64,000 nucleotides of DNA from Desmonostoc geniculatum HA4340-LM1 (GTDB lineage Bacteria; Cyanobacteriota; Cyanobacteriia; Cyanobacteriales; Nostocaceae). Below are positions 19,228 through 29,439 of this stretch, piece by piece. Under the pieces are notes generated by a model, which saw only the letters and a program-made list of their open reading frames with translations, was not told the DNA's origin and searched no databases. Position 1 is the stretch's first letter. Every line of letters starts with the position of its first letter. The position numbers and the translations under genes were made by a program. Where the stretch lies: the NCBI GenBank assembly GCA_019359545.1, contig JAHHHB010000027.1, forward strand, positions 1-64,000, in the 5' to 3' direction.

Positions 19228-19655
19228 AAGGAAAGAGCAGGACATAAGCCGGGTTCTGTTCTCTTGCGAGGGCAGTTATCTATCTGGGACGCCTGTTACC
19301 AAACGCCTCTAGCGGCTCTCATTGAGCGGAACTGGTAAAAGACCAACCATAGTTCCTATCGCCTTGCTCCCAACCGGGGTTTACCGAGCCAGCACCTCTC
19401 GATGCTGCTGGTGCGCTCTTACCGCACCTTTGCACCCTTACCAAACAATTTTGGATTTTGGATTTTGGATTCAATCCAAAATTTAAAATCTAAAATCTAA
19501 AATTGTTTTGGCGGTATCTTTCTGTGGCACTATCCTCACGATCGCTCGCACTGGACGTTATCCAGCAAGTTTGGCCTTTCGGGAGTCCGGACTTTCCTCA
19601 AACCAGTGACTATGACTGATCTGCAACCGCCTGCGCCTACTCTCTCCCTAGATCC
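19228..19655 (-). ncRNA. rnpB: RNase P RNA (rnpB)
   Basis: On the minus strand the RNA contains the conserved core: GGTTTGAGGAAAGTCCGGAC near the 5' end, and AGAACCCGGCTTATG at the 3' end pairing back to form the P4/core region. In between are the conserved GTGCCACAGAAA and GGTAAACCCCGG blocks. RNase P RNA is the catalytic part of the enzyme that matures tRNA 5' ends. A tandem-repeat insert occupies the P12-like arm (19447-19505), a known trait of heterocyst-forming cyanobacteria. The exact ends are estimated to within about 10 bases. Confidence 0.95.
19447..19505. repeat. Short tandem repeat insert in rnpB
   Basis: GGATTTTGGATTTTGGATT followed by the complementary AATCCAAAATTTAAAATC run forms a self-complementary arm within rnpB. 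The two sides pair, so the insert extends a hairpin rather than breaking the core. Confidence 0.9.
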
Positions 19656-19692
19656 AGTTTAATCTTCGATGGCATCCTGTGTGGACTTGGTG

Positions 19693-20388
19693 TTACTTCT
19701 TTTTATTCCAAGGTAGGGCGTAAGTCCAAGGTAGTTTTCTGATTGTGAATGGACAATTGATAATGCTAATGGGAGGGAAATTGACACCAGGAGCTAAACC
19801 CACACGCACCTCAGAAATTCTTAATACTAATTGTAGGGAAAATTCTAACTCCTTTCTTCCATTTATAAAGTCGTTGTACAATTTTTTCTGGCCTTTTTGT
19901 AGCCCACCGATATCAATTAGTGGTTTTTTAGCTGAGTAAGTTCCAGTTGCTTGATCGCGCTGGAAAACATCTTCTGCTGTTACTGTTTCAGAAAGTGTTT
20001 TCTTGGGGGCAATCAAGCTGGGACTTTGGGGTACAGCTAAGTCGCGGGTTAAGTCTGGTGATTTGCGAATTACTCGGCGCGATTGTTTGGTATGTTCAAC
20101 GACCAGAGAGCTATTATCCCAATCAACGTATACGGCAATATTATCAGATTTATTTTCAATACCAATGCCTAAATCTTTCAGGTCGTCAATGGGATAGGAG
20201 GATTTGAATTTAAAGGAAATTCCAATTTTGTCATCGAGATTTTGTTCTTTTAGCTGCTCATCAACTATTCCTTTTTTAAATTCAAATTTAATTTGGTCGT
20301 CGATGGATTCAACCATTCGGTTAAAAACATAGGAGACACCAATAATATAAATCGTCAAAACTACTAAATTCTGGTCGCTACTCCTCAT
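19693..20388 (-). CDS. Membrane-anchored protein of unknown function
   Basis: A 231-residue protein with one N-terminal hydrophobic segment (about residues 8-24) and a long soluble part. Visible features are an acidic-lysine region (EFKKGIVDEQLKEQNLDDKIG), a strand-like AVYVDWDNSSLVV and a C-terminal basic KLPWTYALPWNKKK. I do not recognise a domain. It is 38 bases upstream of rnpB on the same strand, so read-through transcription into rnpB is possible. The next gene upstream, corA, is also on the minus strand. Confidence 0.6.
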   Translation of the reverse strand: MRSSDQNLVVLTIYIIGVSYVFNRMVESIDDQIKFEFKKGIVDEQLKEQNLDDKIGISFKFKSSYPIDDLKDLGIGIENKSDNIAVYVDWDNSSLVVEHTKQSRRVIRKSPDLTRDLAVPQSPSLIAPKKTLSETVTAEDVFQRDQATGTYSAKKPLIDIGGLQKGQKKLYNDFINGRKELEFSLQLVLRISEVRVGLAPGVNFPPISIINCPFTIRKLPWTYALPWNKKK

Positions 20389-20453
20389 AATTAAAAAATA
20401 TTAACTCCCGATGCTAATGAATATATATTCGATTCATTGTTCATGTGCAATCT

Positions 20454-21596
20454 TTAGTTGCGTTTAGTTTGGACAGAGTTTTGCAGCCAGCCTCGTCGCC
20501 AAAAAAACAATAGCAGACAAAGTGCGATCGCCACCATTATTCCCAAACACATTGGGTAGCCCCAATACCAATTCAATTCAGGCATATTATATGGTGATTT
20601 CTCGGTATTGAAATTCATACCATATATTCCGGCAACAAAAGTCAATGGAATAAAAATTGACGAAACCACCGTTAGCACTTTCATGATTTCATTCATTTTG
20701 TTGCTCACAACCGAAAGATATACATCCATCAATCCAGATGCTAATTCTCGGTAAGTTTCTACCATATCCATGACTTGCACGGTATGGTCATAACAATCTC
20801 GCAGGTAAATTCGCACATCTTCACTAATTAAATCACTGCCATCACGAATTAAAGAATTAATTGCATCCCGCTGCGGCCAGATAGCGCGACGCAATTGCAG
20901 TAATTCTCGCCTGATTTGATAAATACTTTGTAGTGTTTGCGGAGTAGGTTTAACTATTACTTCCTCCTCTAATTCTTCGATTCGCTCACCATAAAGTTCC
21001 AGCACTGGAAAAAAGCCATCAATAATCGCATCTAACAAAGCATAAGCTAAATAATCAGCTTTTTGACAGCGGATGATGCCTTTGCCTTTTTCAATGCGCG
21101 ATCGCACTGGTTCAAAGCAATCATGCTCTGGTTCTTCTTGGACTGTGAGCAAGTAATTTTTCCCCAATATTAAACTCACTTGTTCGCTGTAAAAACCACA
21201 GGTTCTTTCCTTTGGTACTACCATCCGAGCAATGAAGAGTAATTGGTCTTCATAATCCTCTGTTTTCGGACGCTCCGGTACATTCACCACATCTTCTAAA
21301 ACGAGAGGATGTAAATCAAAAACTCGACCCAATCTTTGTAATATATCTTGAGAGCCTAAACCTTGTACATCTACCCAAGAAATCGTTTCCATCTCTAGAT
21401 ATGGAATACATTCTTCTGGAGTTGCTATTTGTTCGCGGGTAAAATTGGTCTGGTTATAGTCAATCAAGAAAATTATTGGCGCTGGAGCGTCTGCATCAAT
21501 AATAATCGTTCCTGGCAGAGTTCCTGGTTGGTGATGGAACTCATCTTCAAATGTCTTAGTTACTACTTTCAGAGCGCGGCGCAGTTTTCGTGCCAT
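20454..21596 (-). CDS. corA: CorA-family magnesium/cobalt transporter
   Basis: The 380-residue protein has a soluble N-terminal domain with coiled-coil helices (LYGERIEELEEEVI and onwards) and two C-terminal membrane helices. The first helix ends in the family signature YGMNF (about 325), the Mg2+ pore mouth; the loop NMPELNWYWGYP and the second helix follow, ending in basic residues. CorA channels form pentamers in the inner membrane and admit Mg2+ and Co2+. It lies upstream of the unknown gene and rnpB on the same strand; heptamer repeats precede it. Confidence 0.93.
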   Translation of the reverse strand: MARKLRRALKVVTKTFEDEFHHQPGTLPGTIIIDADAPAPIIFLIDYNQTNFTREQIATPEECIPYLEMETISWVDVQGLGSQDILQRLGRVFDLHPLVLEDVVNVPERPKTEDYEDQLLFIARMVVPKERTCGFYSEQVSLILGKNYLLTVQEEPEHDCFEPVRSRIEKGKGIIRCQKADYLAYALLDAIIDGFFPVLELYGERIEELEEEVIVKPTPQTLQSIYQIRRELLQLRRAIWPQRDAINSLIRDGSDLISEDVRIYLRDCYDHTVQVMDMVETYRELASGLMDVYLSVVSNKMNEIMKVLTVVSSIFIPLTFVAGIYGMNFNTEKSPYNMPELNWYWGYPMCLGIMVAIALCLLLFFWRRGWLQNSVQTKRN

Positions 21597-21605
21597 GAAA
21601 TATTA

Positions 21606-21700
21606 CCTAATAGTCATTAGTCATTAGTCATTGGTCATTGGTCATTGGTCATTGGTCATTAGTGAATGACAAAGGACAAAAGATAAAGGACAAATGACAT
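21606..21700. repeat. TCATTAG/TCATTGG and GGACAAA heptamer arrays
   Basis: About eight GTCATTAG-type units run from 21610 to 21662. They are followed by AATGACAAAGGACAAAAG-type units on the opposite sense. There are no spacers, so this is not a CRISPR. Confidence 0.85.
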
Positions 21701-21838
21701 ACACGTAATTTTACAAAAATTAATACAAAGATGGTAATTTCTAAATTATGCAATTATTTCCGTCGCTCATTTGGTCACCAGCATTTTGTTATTAGTGAGT
21801 TGTATTCAGAACTAACTACTGAAAAGTTTCATAATTAA

Positions 21839-21939
21839 TACCAATTTGAAATCAAAATGCGACAGATGTGTGGGTAGGGGTGTACAGCTGCACGCCCCTA
21901 CAGCCGATTCATGTGTTGGAAATATTTTTGAAAATGGTA
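21839..21939. repeat. MITE-like element, family B, copy 1
   Basis: The ends TACCAATTTGAAA and the complement of TTTTTGAAAATGGTA are inverted repeats. TTAA is duplicated on each side (21835-21838 and 21940-21943). The centre holds a GTAGGGGTGTACAGCTGC-type palindrome. It is non-coding. Relatives lie at 25198-25295, 29320-29420 and 55181-55246. Confidence 0.75.
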
Positions 21940-22150
21940 TTAAGTTTATTTACGTTCAGTGAGTTACCAGCAATAGAGATAACATATTGCTTCTGAATCA
22001 GCAATGGTGGGTATAAAAAACAGTTTGCCTTGGCAAGACAAACTGCTTCAAAAATATTTACCTCAGCGTTCAGGAGCAGAGCCAGAGACCTATCCGGCTC
22101 TGCTTGTTAATTCTGAATTCTGAATTCTTACATATCTGGGTGAACAGGAG

Positions 22151-23818
<1,668 letters not shown>

Positions 23819-23847
23819 TTATTTCTCAAGCGCTTCCATTAGACAAT

Positions 23848-23874
23848 TTAGCACTCACAGAGCAAGAGTGCTAA
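23848..23874 (-). promoter_or_regulatory. CIRCE operator (HrcA-binding site) of groL
   Basis: TTAGCACTC, a nine-base spacer, then GAGTGCTAA is an exact match to the CIRCE consensus. It lies between the probable groL promoter and its start, where HrcA represses at normal temperature. Confidence 0.95.
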
Positions 23875-23971
23875 TGTCTCCAGCAAGTCAAGTTACAAAT
23901 GGAAATGAAAAATTGATTAATATACAGGTGATGCTCATATTAGATACTGGCAGTAATGCTTGAATTGGGAG

Positions 23972-25054
23972 ATGAACCTAGACAACTCCCTTAAGTCCCT
24001 TGGTATTGCCGAACCTAGCGGCACCGGCTGGTTGGCAGTAGTATTTACGTTCCTCTTAGCTTGGCTTGTAACCTGGCGTTTAATTCCGACAGTACGCAAA
24101 TTCGCCTTGCGGGTGGGTTGGGCAGACCAACCCAACGCACGGCGGCTCAACCGAGAACCTTTGCCCAATGCAGGTGGGCTAGCTATTTACGCGGGTGTAA
24201 TTGCCGCCCTGGTATTAGCTAGTCTTTTACGACCGATCGAACTCCAAAACGTATTAGCCCAGGTACTAACTATTCTTTTGGGGGGTTCAATATTAGTCCT
24301 TGTGGGCTTTATTGACGATCAGTTCGGTTTACCCCCTTCCGTTCGTTTGTGGGCACAAATTGTCACGGCACTGTTGCTAGTAGCTAACGGTATCAGTGTG
24401 CAAGTTACATTTGGCACTCCCATCGACTCGCTTCTCTCCATGTGCCTGACGGTAATATGGGTAGTAGGAATTACCAACGCCATCAATTTGATGGATGGTA
24501 TGGATGGTTTGGCGGGAGGAATCAGCTTTATTACTGCCATGAGTTTGTTAGGCGTTGCAGCCCAATTTAACAACCGTGCAGCAGCAATATTGGTATTGGC
24601 AGCTTTGGGGGGTGCGGCACTGGGCTTTTTGCGCCATAACTTCCATCCCTCACGGATTATTATGGGTGATGCCGGAGCATACTTTTTCGGCTATGTCCTG
24701 GCAGCAACTAGTATTTTAGGCAAACTGCAACAAAACACAATCTATGCCCTCATACCCACAGTTTTATTTCTGTTATTGCCAGTGCTAGATACTACTCAAG
24801 TATTTGTGCGACGGCTATTAGCAGGAAATAACCCTCTGAGTACTCCTGGCAAAGACCACCTGCACCACCGCTTGCTGGCTTGGGGATTCTCCCAACGCCA
24901 CGCAGCGTTCACGTTGTGGGGAATTACCTTGGTTTGCAACTTACTAGCCATGAGAATACAAGGTATGAGTTTCGCTGTAATGTTAACTACCGCCAGTAGC
25001 ATTATTATTTTTTTGGGCTTTACTGTGTGGCAAAGAATACGCCAACAACATTAG
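23972..25054 (+). CDS. MraY/WecA-family undecaprenyl-phosphate glycosyl-1-phosphate transferase
   Basis: The 360-residue polytopic membrane protein has about ten to eleven spans. It carries the family's active-site motifs: FIDDQFGLPP, NAINLMDGMDGLAGG, FLRHNFHP, MGDAGAYFFG and GKDHLHHRLL. The last resembles the WecA/TagO/RfbT branch that moves N-acetylhexosamine-1-phosphate onto the lipid carrier, rather than MraY itself, so a role in cell-surface polysaccharide is likely. ATG 23972 was chosen over an in-frame TTG at 23960. It is divergent from groL and ends in a strong terminator. Confidence 0.9.
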   Translation: MNLDNSLKSLGIAEPSGTGWLAVVFTFLLAWLVTWRLIPTVRKFALRVGWADQPNARRLNREPLPNAGGLAIYAGVIAALVLASLLRPIELQNVLAQVLTILLGGSILVLVGFIDDQFGLPPSVRLWAQIVTALLLVANGISVQVTFGTPIDSLLSMCLTVIWVVGITNAINLMDGMDGLAGGISFITAMSLLGVAAQFNNRAAAILVLAALGGAALGFLRHNFHPSRIIMGDAGAYFFGYVLAATSILGKLQQNTIYALIPTVLFLLLPVLDTTQVFVRRLLAGNNPLSTPGKDHLHHRLLAWGFSQRHAAFTLWGITLVCNLLAMRIQGMSFAVMLTTASSIIIFLGFTVWQRIRQQH

Positions 25055-25131
25055 TACACTTTCGCGTATATAAGGAATTCTAAAAAATAAAATCCTCAGT
25101 GATTAGGAATAATAATCATTGTCGAGTGTGG

Positions 25132-25171
25132 GAAGTCAGGGCTGGTATCAGCAGCCCTGACTTCTCTTTTT
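25132..25171 (+). terminator. Rho-independent terminator after the WecA-like gene
   Basis: A 13-bp perfect stem (GAAGTCAGGGCTG and its complement) with a 7-base loop is followed by TCTTTTTG. Confidence 0.9.
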
Positions 25172-25197
25172 GTAATAACATCAAACTCAGGTAATTA

Positions 25198-25295
25198 TAC
25201 CAATTCAAATAATGTTTGTGACACATTGATTGTTCATAAGGGCACAACAGTGTTGTGCCCCTACCCATATGTCACATTCTTTTTTCAAATTTGTA
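25198..25295. repeat. MITE-like element, family B, copy 2
   Basis: Ends TACCAATTC and TTCAAATTTGTA match family B, with TTA on both flanks. The core contains a GGGCACAACAGTGTTGTGCCC palindrome-like hairpin and a GTCACATTCTTTTTTC arm. It sits at the truncated end of the adjacent transporter remnant. Confidence 0.7.
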
Positions 25296-25315
25296 TTACT
25301 TAATTATTAAAATCG

Positions 25316-25768
25316 TCAAACTCTTCTTTGATAACTTTTGACGTTGTGCGCTTTGGCTGCTACTGCTTGAGTTAGTCTTGTGGCTAAACCAGTTTGCTTA
25401 ACTGCACCTCCCAAAACAAACGCGCCTATCATTAACCAGACAACATCCGAACCCAAGGATTCAAAAAAATCTTCTTGGGAAATGCCGCCAGTTAACAACA
25501 GCATGAGTACCGATACCAAGGCAATGTAACCAGCATTTATTGAGGTCGTTGACCACAATATTACGGTTAGGAGAAATACAAATACAGTCAACCGCCCTTG
25601 TATAGATAAGCCATCGGGTAAAAATACTATGACACTGGATATAGAAGTTAAAAATAGTGCCAATAGTAATTTTGGTTGCCAACGCCTTGATTGCCGAAAA
25701 TATTGCAAAAATCTATTCAATTGCGTATTTATGGTGTTATGATTCTGATGTTTCTGACTGATTGTCAT
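25316..25768 (-). pseudogene. Truncated sodium/anion (DASS, SLC13-type) transporter
   Basis: The 150 residues match only the N-terminal third of divalent-anion/sodium symporters. There are hydrophobic spans at about 33-50, 57-75 and 80-100, then LGSDVVWLMIGAFVLGGAVKQTGLATRL, which in full-length members (about 430-600 residues) is followed by eight or more further spans. Here the frame ends shortly after in a short unrelated tail (KSYQRRV). A family B element lies 20 bases beyond the stop. A functional product is unlikely. Confidence 0.8.
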
Positions 25769-26156
25769 TTCTGAGCCTTATGGTCTATTTAATTTTAGAT
25801 ATCTGTTTTTATTAAGTTGCCTCCTCATAAAAATAAAAGGATTATTGAGTGTCAATTAACTTGGTCTTAAAGTAAGTTTAATCAGAAATTTATGAGAAGT
25901 TAATTAAGGAAGTATGAGAACATTCTCATAAAAGCAGTGCTGTATGAGAGCAGAATTCAGGAGTCAGAATTCAGAATTCAGAAGTAAAACAGGCTTTATA
26001 CGTGGCTTTTAGACGAATCCTTGTGTACTTCACTTTCCTTGAAATCTGCTGTCGTTGATTGTAGGGTGGGTGTTGCAATATTAGCCCTACTATGGTCTAT
26101 TTTCTGTATGGGGAAGTGGAAGAAAATTTTGATCTCAGAAAACCTGAGATTGGAAG
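25769..26156. other. Intergenic region, probable promoter zone
   Basis: Apart from a GAATTCAGGAGTCAGAATTC run near 25950, nothing is recognised. It separates two divergent transcription units and is AT-rich in 25800-25930. Confidence 0.5.
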
Positions 26157-27149
26157 TTGCCAGAGTTAGAAGGAGGTAGAGCGATCGCTCACTACATTTT
26201 AAAAGCTACAACAGAAACCGTGCATTTGGGCGGTTTCTCCCATCTGCTAAAGCCGGCACTGACTATTGATTCTGGTGATACAGTTGATGTAGAAACTTAT
26301 ACTGGTTACTACGTTTATGACAAAGCACCACCAGAGTTTCTGACACCAGAATTTCTCGACATCTGCCAAAATCTTCTACCAGAACGCAAAATTGCTGGGG
26401 GACCGCATTTACTCACAGGGCCAATTTACGTGCGGGATGCCGAACCAGGGGATGTTTTAGAAGTAAAATTAGAGGCGATCGCACCTCGTTTACCTGTAGG
26501 CTTTAATGCAATTCGCACAGGTTGGGGAGCTTTACCACATCAGTTTCCTCAACCCGCTTTAAGATTCATTCCTCTGGATTTAGCAAACAATATTGCCGAA
26601 TTTCCCCCTGGTGCTGGGATCAAAATTCCCCTCAAACCGTTTTTTGGAATTCTTGGTGTTGCGACTCCAGAAACCTCTCGAACTTCCATCCCACCAGGCT
26701 CTTACGGCGGTAATATCGACAACCGCGAACTCCAAGCAGGTTCTCGTTTATTTTTGCCGATTTTTGTCCCCGGTGCATTATTTTCCATTGGTGATGGGCA
26801 TTCGGCACAGGGTGATGGCGAAGTCAATGTTACCGCCATTGAAACTTCCATGAACGGTAGAATTACACTCAAACTTCGCAAGGATTTACAACTGACAACA
26901 CCAATTGCGGAAACTCCGACTGATATTATCACAATGGGTTTTGCTCAAACCTTAGATGAAGCGTTAGAACTAGCTTTAAAAAACATGATTGATTTTCTGG
27001 AACGCTTCACAAATTTGTCGCCAGAAGATGCTTATGTATTGTGTAGTTTAGCTGTGAATTTTCGCATTACTCAAGTTGTGAATAGTCCTCAAAAAGGGGT
27101 ACATGGGATGTTACCAAAATCAATTTTATCCAAGAGTATTAATTTGTAA
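26157..27149 (+). CDS. Acetamidase/formamidase family protein
   Basis: The 330-residue protein belongs to the FmdA/AmdA family, which hydrolyses short amides to acid and ammonia. Family features are HYILKATTETVHLGGFS at the N-terminus, SGDTVDVET, GPIYVRDAEPGDVLEV, SIPPGSYGGNIDNREL and FSIGDGHSAQGDGEV (a conserved metal-site block). The first codon is a TTG; no ATG or GTG fits upstream in frame, so the N-terminus is uncertain. A DUF3237 gene follows 34 bases later and may share its transcript. The exact amide is unknown. Confidence 0.87.
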   Translation: MPELEGGRAIAHYILKATTETVHLGGFSHLLKPALTIDSGDTVDVETYTGYYVYDKAPPEFLTPEFLDICQNLLPERKIAGGPHLLTGPIYVRDAEPGDVLEVKLEAIAPRLPVGFNAIRTGWGALPHQFPQPALRFIPLDLANNIAEFPPGAGIKIPLKPFFGILGVATPETSRTSIPPGSYGGNIDNRELQAGSRLFLPIFVPGALFSIGDGHSAQGDGEVNVTAIETSMNGRITLKLRKDLQLTTPIAETPTDIITMGFAQTLDEALELALKNMIDFLERFTNLSPEDAYVLCSLAVNFRITQVVNSPQKGVHGMLPKSILSKSINL

Positions 27150-27183
27150 GTAGTTAGGCGTTTTTCGCGCACTGTAATTCCTT

Positions 27184-27645
27184 ATGAAACTTGAACCACT
27201 TTTAACTTTACGTGTCGATATCACTGCTCCTCTGGAGGCCGGAACAGGACCATACGGGACTCGCCTCATTTTTAATATAGGCGGAGGAACCTTTGAGGGA
27301 GGGCGATTGCGGGGAAAAGTCCTTCCGAGCGGCGGCGATTGGATTTTGGTCGATGCCGAGGAAGTTTGGCACCTCGATGTTCGCTTGTTGCTTGAAACCG
27401 AAGACGGAGCGAGGATCTACGTTCAGTATCATGGGGTGGTGGTGATGAATGAAAAAATAGGCACTGCCCTTGCTGGCGGGGGCGCCACCGAGTATGGCGA
27501 TACCTATTTCATGACCCAGCCACGTTTTGAGACTGGCGATGGGCGTTACCGTTGGCTGAATCGGGTTGTGGCGGTGGGTGAGGGACGCTTGGAATCTGGT
27601 GGGGTCGAGTATCGCGTTTTTGAGCTGGTGAACGATTCAAATTGA
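27184..27645 (+). CDS. DUF3237-family protein
   Basis: The 153-residue sequence fits DUF3237: an opening LEPLLTLRVDITAPLEAG, GTRLIFNIGGGTFEG, a central GGDWILVDAEEVWHLDVR, and a C-terminal RYRWLNRVVAVGEGR. The family is a small beta-barrel of unknown function, often next to catabolic genes. Base composition is clearly richer in G and C than its neighbours (for example 27300-27420), which suggests recent transfer. It is downstream of the formamidase-like gene on the same strand. Confidence 0.87.
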   Translation: MKLEPLLTLRVDITAPLEAGTGPYGTRLIFNIGGGTFEGGRLRGKVLPSGGDWILVDAEEVWHLDVRLLLETEDGARIYVQYHGVVVMNEKIGTALAGGGATEYGDTYFMTQPRFETGDGRYRWLNRVVAVGEGRLESGGVEYRVFELVNDSN

Positions 27646-27650
27646 AGAGT

Positions 27651-28229
27651 TTAATTGAGTTTCAGCAATATTTTTGTTAAGCGATCGCCTAAATGTTCAA
27701 TAGATTCTTGCTGTTTAGGAGCTTTTAATGTGCCATCAGGATTAAAAGCTTCATAAGCTTTGGATATGGCTACCTGATCTGGAAGTACCAAAACTTTGAT
27801 GTTTCCCAAAATAGAACGCAGGTGAACCAACCCCCGCAAACCACCAAGACCCCCTGGGGAAGCGCTCATAATCGTAGCAACTTTATCTGCAAAAGCAGCC
27901 AAGGGGGCTTCATTTGGAGATGGACGGGATGCCCAATCAATGGCGTTTTTCAAAACTCCCGTGACCGAACTGTTATATTCAGGTGAAGCAATCAGAAATC
28001 CCTGATGAGAAATCATTAAATCCTTCAATATACGGGCGTTGGCTGGTAGTCCTTCTTCAGCTTCCAAATCTTCATCAAACAAAGGTAAGGGCAAATCCCG
28101 TAGATCTAAATAAGTCACTTCTGCGCCTGCTGCCTTGGCACCAGTGGCGGCGATTTTTACCAATTTTTTGTTGTAAGAATCTATACGGGTGCTACCAGCA
28201 AAAGCTAGGATTTTAGGTGTAAATGCCAT
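27651..28229 (-). CDS. NADPH-dependent FMN reductase family flavoprotein
   Basis: The 192-residue protein opens with KILAFAGSTRIDSYNKKLVK, the FMN phosphate-binding loop of the NADPH-dependent FMN reductase family, and carries SPEYNSSVTGVLKNAIDWAS, its second hallmark. Such enzymes use NADPH to reduce FMN, quinones or metals, as flavodoxin-like dimers in the cytoplasm. It converges with the DUF3237 gene with only five bases between the stops, so antisense overlap of transcripts is expected. Confidence 0.92.
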   Translation of the reverse strand: MAFTPKILAFAGSTRIDSYNKKLVKIAATGAKAAGAEVTYLDLRDLPLPLFDEDLEAEEGLPANARILKDLMISHQGFLIASPEYNSSVTGVLKNAIDWASRPSPNEAPLAAFADKVATIMSASPGGLGGLRGLVHLRSILGNIKVLVLPDQVAISKAYEAFNPDGTLKAPKQQESIEHLGDRLTKILLKLN

Positions 28230-28421
28230 AGTTCTAGGTGGATTGGCTGACTCAGTTGCATTATCCTGTTTTCAGGCGATCGCTTTTTGCAACCTTTAGT
28301 TTTTCTTTACATAATTACACTAATTGAGAAAGAAGTGTCTATCCAAGCGCAATGGGCAATTCAGAAGATTAAAACAGATAGAATAGTCTCAAGCGAGGAG
28401 AAGTAACTAAGGCAAAGCGCA

Positions 28422-29183
28422 ATGGGAAATCCATTTCCTGGAATGAACCCATATTTGGAACAACCTGAACTGTGGCATCAAGTTCACAATCGTTTGATTG
28501 TAGCGATCGCTGATGACCTGACTCCTCAAATTGCGCCGAAATACCGAGTTTCCATAGAAGAACGAGTTTACACTAGTGTAGATGATATCTTACTTGTGGG
28601 AATTGCTGATGTAGCAGTTGCTAACCGTAACACTACAGATATCAGCACAACTTTGACTGCTGCAAAACTTACTGAACCCAGTAAAGTGAAGGTTCCCATA
28701 CCAGAACAAGTAACAGAGCGATTTTTAGAGGTGCGAGCAACTCAAAGTAAAGAAGTAGTTGCTGTGGTAGAAATACTTTCCCCTAAAAATAAACGCTCAA
28801 AAGAAGGTAGAGCCGCCTACCAAAGCAAACGACAGAAAATTTTGGCTTCTGCAACCAACTTGGTAGAAATTGACCTTTTAAGACAAGGAGAGTCAATGCC
28901 TGTTCTCGGAGCGATCGCCACAGATTATAGTATCTTGGTGAGTCGCAGCTACAACAGACCTGATGCAGATTTATATACTTTCGACTTCAAACACCCAATT
29001 CCTGTTTTTCCTGTGCCTTTACGTGAAGGAGAACCTGAGCCAATAATTGACTTGCAAAGGTTACTCAATGAAGTTTACGAACGTGCTAGATTTGACTTGG
29101 CAATTGATTATTCACAACCTTTAAAAATAGTCAGATCGCCCCAGGAAGAAGCTTGGGTGAAAGAAATTTTGGAGAGGATTTAA
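28422..29183 (+). CDS. DUF4058-family protein
   Basis: The 253-residue protein starts MGNPFPGMNPYLEQPELW, a hallmark of DUF4058, and has the conserved FLEVRATQSKEVVAVVEILSP and NKRSKEGRAAYQSKRQ. The ELVxxEI..K-type layout has been compared to PD-(D/E)XK nuclease-like folds, but function is unknown; cyanobacteria often carry many copies. A short AGGAG-like site (AGCGAGGAGAAG) is 20-30 bases upstream of the ATG. It is monocistronic. Confidence 0.88.
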   Translation: MGNPFPGMNPYLEQPELWHQVHNRLIVAIADDLTPQIAPKYRVSIEERVYTSVDDILLVGIADVAVANRNTTDISTTLTAAKLTEPSKVKVPIPEQVTERFLEVRATQSKEVVAVVEILSPKNKRSKEGRAAYQSKRQKILASATNLVEIDLLRQGESMPVLGAIATDYSILVSRSYNRPDADLYTFDFKHPIPVFPVPLREGEPEPIIDLQRLLNEVYERARFDLAIDYSQPLKIVRSPQEEAWVKEILERI

Positions 29184-29319
29184 AATAATTCGTAATTGAT
29201 AATGACGAACCAGATACTAATCTCCATCAGCAAAAGGTATTTTGAATTTACACTTGCTTTTTAAACCACCTTATCTCTGAGCAGAAAATTTAGAACACGA
29301 CTAACATAAGCACCCCATG

Positions 29320-29420
29320 TATCAATTCAGTTAATGATTGCAACACATCCTTGGATGAAGACGCGATGAATCGCGTCTCTACAAATGGTTTATTTGTCGC
29401 ATTCTTTTTTAGAATTGGTA
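29320..29420. repeat. MITE-like element, family B, copy 3 (degenerate)
   Basis: The right end (GTCGCATTC, then TTTTTTAGAATTGGTA) is clear. The left end TATCAATTC is weaker and no flanking duplication is seen. The centre holds a GACGCGATGAATCGCGTC hairpin seen again at 30483 and 31670. Confidence 0.6.
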
Positions 29421-29439
29421 TTACTTTTGTCTTATTTGG

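Noticed and set aside
19693-20207. Plus-strand frames across the gene upstream of rnpB
   Set aside because: They are antisense shadows of the minus-strand protein with no supporting features.
21606-21700. Possible CRISPR array
   Set aside because: Same heptamer type with no spacers and no cas genes in the window.
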